Assembly (NCBI GenBank): GCA_907165065.1
Contig: OU015524.1
Span: 123,602,760-123,666,759, forward strand
Length of the DNA: 64,000 nucleotides
Reading direction: 5' to 3'
Source of the DNA: Caprimulgus europaeus
Lineage: Eukaryota; Chordata; Aves; Caprimulgiformes; Caprimulgidae
The notes beneath the pieces were generated by a model. The model did no database searches. It saw only the letters and a program-made list of their open reading frames with translations, and was not told the origin of the DNA. This document shows positions 61,568 to 64,000 of this stretch, one piece after another. Position numbers and translations under genes: made by a program. Within the stretch, counting starts at the first letter, position 1; every line of letters begins with the position of its first letter.

Positions 61568-64000
61568 ATGGAAGGAAAAGCCAACAAGGAGGTAGGAGCA
61601 GGGTGCTTTGGTGTCACCCCAACCTCTCCTCCCCTTGGGGATCTCACTGTGTTTCCTGATCTGTGACCCCTTTGCATGTCCCCTCCTCATGCAGAGCCTC
61701 TGGAGGAGATGCTGGAGATCCATGGGCAGGATGGAGCTGTGGAACCTGACGCTGCTGTTCCTCATTCCCTGCCTGATCCTCTGGGGCCTCTTAACGCTCC
61801 TGCTGCCCTACACTGTCAGCTATTCCATCGTGCTCATCCTGGCCCTGCTGGTGGAATGCTGGGCCCATATCAAGACCAAGGTAGGGGTTGGACTTGGCAT
61901 CACCCCAAACATTCCCTGGGCAGGGCTGAGCTCAGGGGCAGAGCCCATTCCTGGGGTGCTCAGGAAGGGCCCCATTTTGGGAGGGAGCTGTGAACAGGGT
62001 CTCAGCTGGACCCTCACTCTGGAGCCACCAAGCCAGCTCTGCTGGAGCACCAGGCTTGGGGCCAGGGACACTCTTGTCCCTGTCACTCCAGTTACCCTCC
62101 CCAGGGTCCCTGTTTGCCGGGCAGGGGCCCTCCTGGCCAAGGGGAGACACCTGGCACTGATCTGGGGCTTGCTTTCTGGGGACAGGGGATGTCTGTGAGG
62201 AGGAGGAGCAGGAGGAAGGACTCAGCAGGTGAGCAGCCCCGTCCCAGAGCCGGGCTCAGCAGTGGCTCCCAGCCAAGAGGTGCCATTGCCCTGGAGCCCC
62301 CACCATGGTGGTCTTTGCTCATGGTCTCTCTGCTTCCTCCCCCAGGAGCTGTCAACCTCAGGAAAGGCTTGGAGGGCTCTACTGAGAGTGAGCTGGAAAG
62401 GTGAGCAGAGCCTTTCCCTGCATGGGGGCAGCCCCCTCTGGGAGCCCCTGGCTGGGGAACCACACTCGGGGCTCCCTGGGCCCTTTGCTTCTCGGGCTGG
62501 ATTCTGTGATTCTGAGATCTTTCAAACTCTGAAGAGCTCTTTGGTTATTGCATGGAGAGAGGACAGTGACCTCCAGGGCTGTGAGGGTGTTGGGGACAGT
62601 GCTGGCAAGGGGTACAGGCACTGGGGCTGCTCTGGGCCTGATCCCCAGCCTGGAGGGGCTGGCATGTCCCCAGCTGCTCCATCCCAGGTCCCTGCTGTGT
62701 CCTTCTTTCTGAATGTCCCTCCAAGGGGCCTTTCAGCAGCGCTCCTGTAGCTCCAGTGATGCAGCCCCAGCTCTCCTTCCTCTTCCCCTGGGCCCTTTGC
62801 TCCTCGGGCTGGAAGGCTCCTGGCCCCTCACCATTTACCTCCTGCTGCTGGGCTGGGCTTGTCCCATGTCCCCCAGACCCCACCTCACCCACAGCATCCC
62901 AGAGCTGGCAGGGCTGGCCCCAGGGAGCTGGGAGATCACCCAGTTGGGCAGGAGAAGGCAGAGAGAGGGTGCTGGGTCTCTCTTGTCCCATGGCAGCCCC
63001 CACAGTGCTGCTGTTATCTCCTCCAACAGCTGGGAGGAAATCAGAAAGAAGGCACAAGAGTGGTGGGACAAGATCTGTGATGGAGAAGGAGCCTGTTCAA
63101 GGGAGCTGCACCAGGAGACAGGGGCCACAGCTCAAGCTGAAGATTTGAGTGCTGCCAGCATCTCAGAGCTCCTGAGGAACCACCCCTGCATGGCCAACAT
63201 GGAGGAACTCATTGAAACCCTGATGGACAACCTGGACATCACCCAAATCTGTCTGGACCTGTTGGAGATGCTGAAAGAGCATCAGGATAGTGGTGCTCCA
63301 GACCTGTGTGGAGCCATCAGGAAGGAATATCTCACCTGCCTGAGGAGCCATCGCTGCCTGACTGGCAGCTGCCTGCACCACAGCAAGCCCCCGGTGGCAC
63401 AAGGGGACCTGCAGACGCTGGCTGTGTGCCTGCGAACCGTGGACAGGCTGGGGCGTGGGGAGGACACAGAGCTGGAGCTGGGGCTGGGCTTTGAGCTGGC
63501 CACCGCTGGGGAGCCCATCTACATGTGGGAGAGAACCAAGAGGCTCCCCAAAACAGCCCTGGAGAGGTTCTGGGGGGAGAGCAACACAGCTCTGGCCAGG
63601 AGCCCTGGGGACAGCAAGAGCTCGCAGCCACCATCCCCTGTCCCCAGCGCCTGGAGAACACCAAAGGGACAGATGAGACTGGCCATGGTGGACTCAGGGG
63701 CTCCTTGCACAAGGCAGAGCAGGGCACAGTGCAGAGCCACCAGCACCACAGACCTGTGGCCAGCTGGCTATATGGACTCTGTCCCCACCGAGGTCCCCAC
63801 ATGGCCCCTGCCCCCGTGGGCACAGCCCCTCTCCCCTGCGGCCATGGACCGGCTGCAGCGAGCTGGGCTGGAGCCCCTGCCCCGGGTGGAGTTCAAGGGC
63901 CTGGGGCAGGGGGTCAGCCTGCAGCACATCTGTCAGTCCTGGCAGCGACTGAAGGTCACAGTGTGGAGGATGGTCTGGGATGAGCAGGGCCAGATGTGGA
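61568..64000 (+). CDS. Unrecognised membrane-anchored protein, 5' part (continues past the window)
   Basis: Proposed exons: 61568-61591 (MEGKANKE), 61695-61880, 62186-62228, 62346-62400, 63030->64000. All are GT-AG and in phase. An alternative start is Met 61722, which would make 61568-61591 unnecessary. The second exon encodes a strongly hydrophobic stretch (LTLLFLIPCLILWGLLTLLL, then YSIVLILALLVECW) predicting one or two membrane passes. The next small exon is very basic (SVRRRSRRKDSAG). The last exon is open for 971 bases: a helical segment (MEELIETLMDNLDITQICLD), cysteine-containing loops, then a proline/serine-rich part and a basic, tryptophan-containing end. I do not recognise the family. 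The layout (hydrophobic start, tiny basic exons, large terminal exon) recalls SPATA31-type testis proteins, but no motif proves it. Confidence 0.6.

Overview
The window is vertebrate nuclear DNA, almost certainly from a bird. It carries many 5'-truncated CR1 LINE copies with the avian 3' end (…TTCCAACC…ATTCTATGATTCT), an LTR of a type common in bird genomes, short introns, CpG-island promoters and many GC-rich tandem arrays. All protein-coding genes are split into exons with GT-AG junctions. I rebuilt them by translating each exon and checking that splice phases join in frame.

Layout. 1-3.2 kb is non-genic (CR1, a 38-bp minisatellite). 3.2-18.7 kb (+) holds a secreted coiled-coil/fibrinogen-C-domain gene (angiopoietin-like/FGL1-like, 452 codons from the first possible Met, six coding exons). 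Its introns contain a ~980-bp G-rich minisatellite, two near-identical LTR-like blocks on either side of one exon, and CR1. 20.2-30.1 kb (-) is STMN4 (stathmin-4, 189 aa, five coding exons). Its first intron is almost entirely tandem arrays. 30-35 kb is intergenic and contains a second copy of the promoter motif set seen at the STMN4 5' end. 35.3-41.2 kb (-) is TRIM35 (493 aa, six exons: RING, B-box, coiled coil, PRY-SPRY). 42.2-59.1 kb (-) is DRC1 (dynein regulatory complex subunit 1, 759 aa, 17 coding exons), with many CR1 insertions in its introns and a CpG-island promoter at 58.8-59.4 kb. 59.7-61.0 kb is a CR1 copy long enough to keep a decayed reverse-transcriptase region. 61.5 kb to the right edge (+) is an unrecognised gene with a hydrophobic N terminus, two small basic exons and a large exon still open at base 64000.

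The genes do not form one pathway. STMN4 is a neuronal microtubule regulator, TRIM35 an E3 ubiquitin ligase, DRC1 a motile-cilium nexin-link scaffold, and the first gene a secreted FReD protein. STMN4 next to TRIM35 is the order I recall from human 8p21. DRC1 beside them is not the human arrangement (2p23), so this looks like a lineage-specific junction.

The most interesting signals are: a 225-bp near-identical duplication placed so that the 3' ends of two convergent genes would be complementary; a repeated promoter module; a 4-5 copy tandem duplication of an exon end with its splice donor; a perfect 40-bp inverted repeat; and the unidentified right-edge gene.
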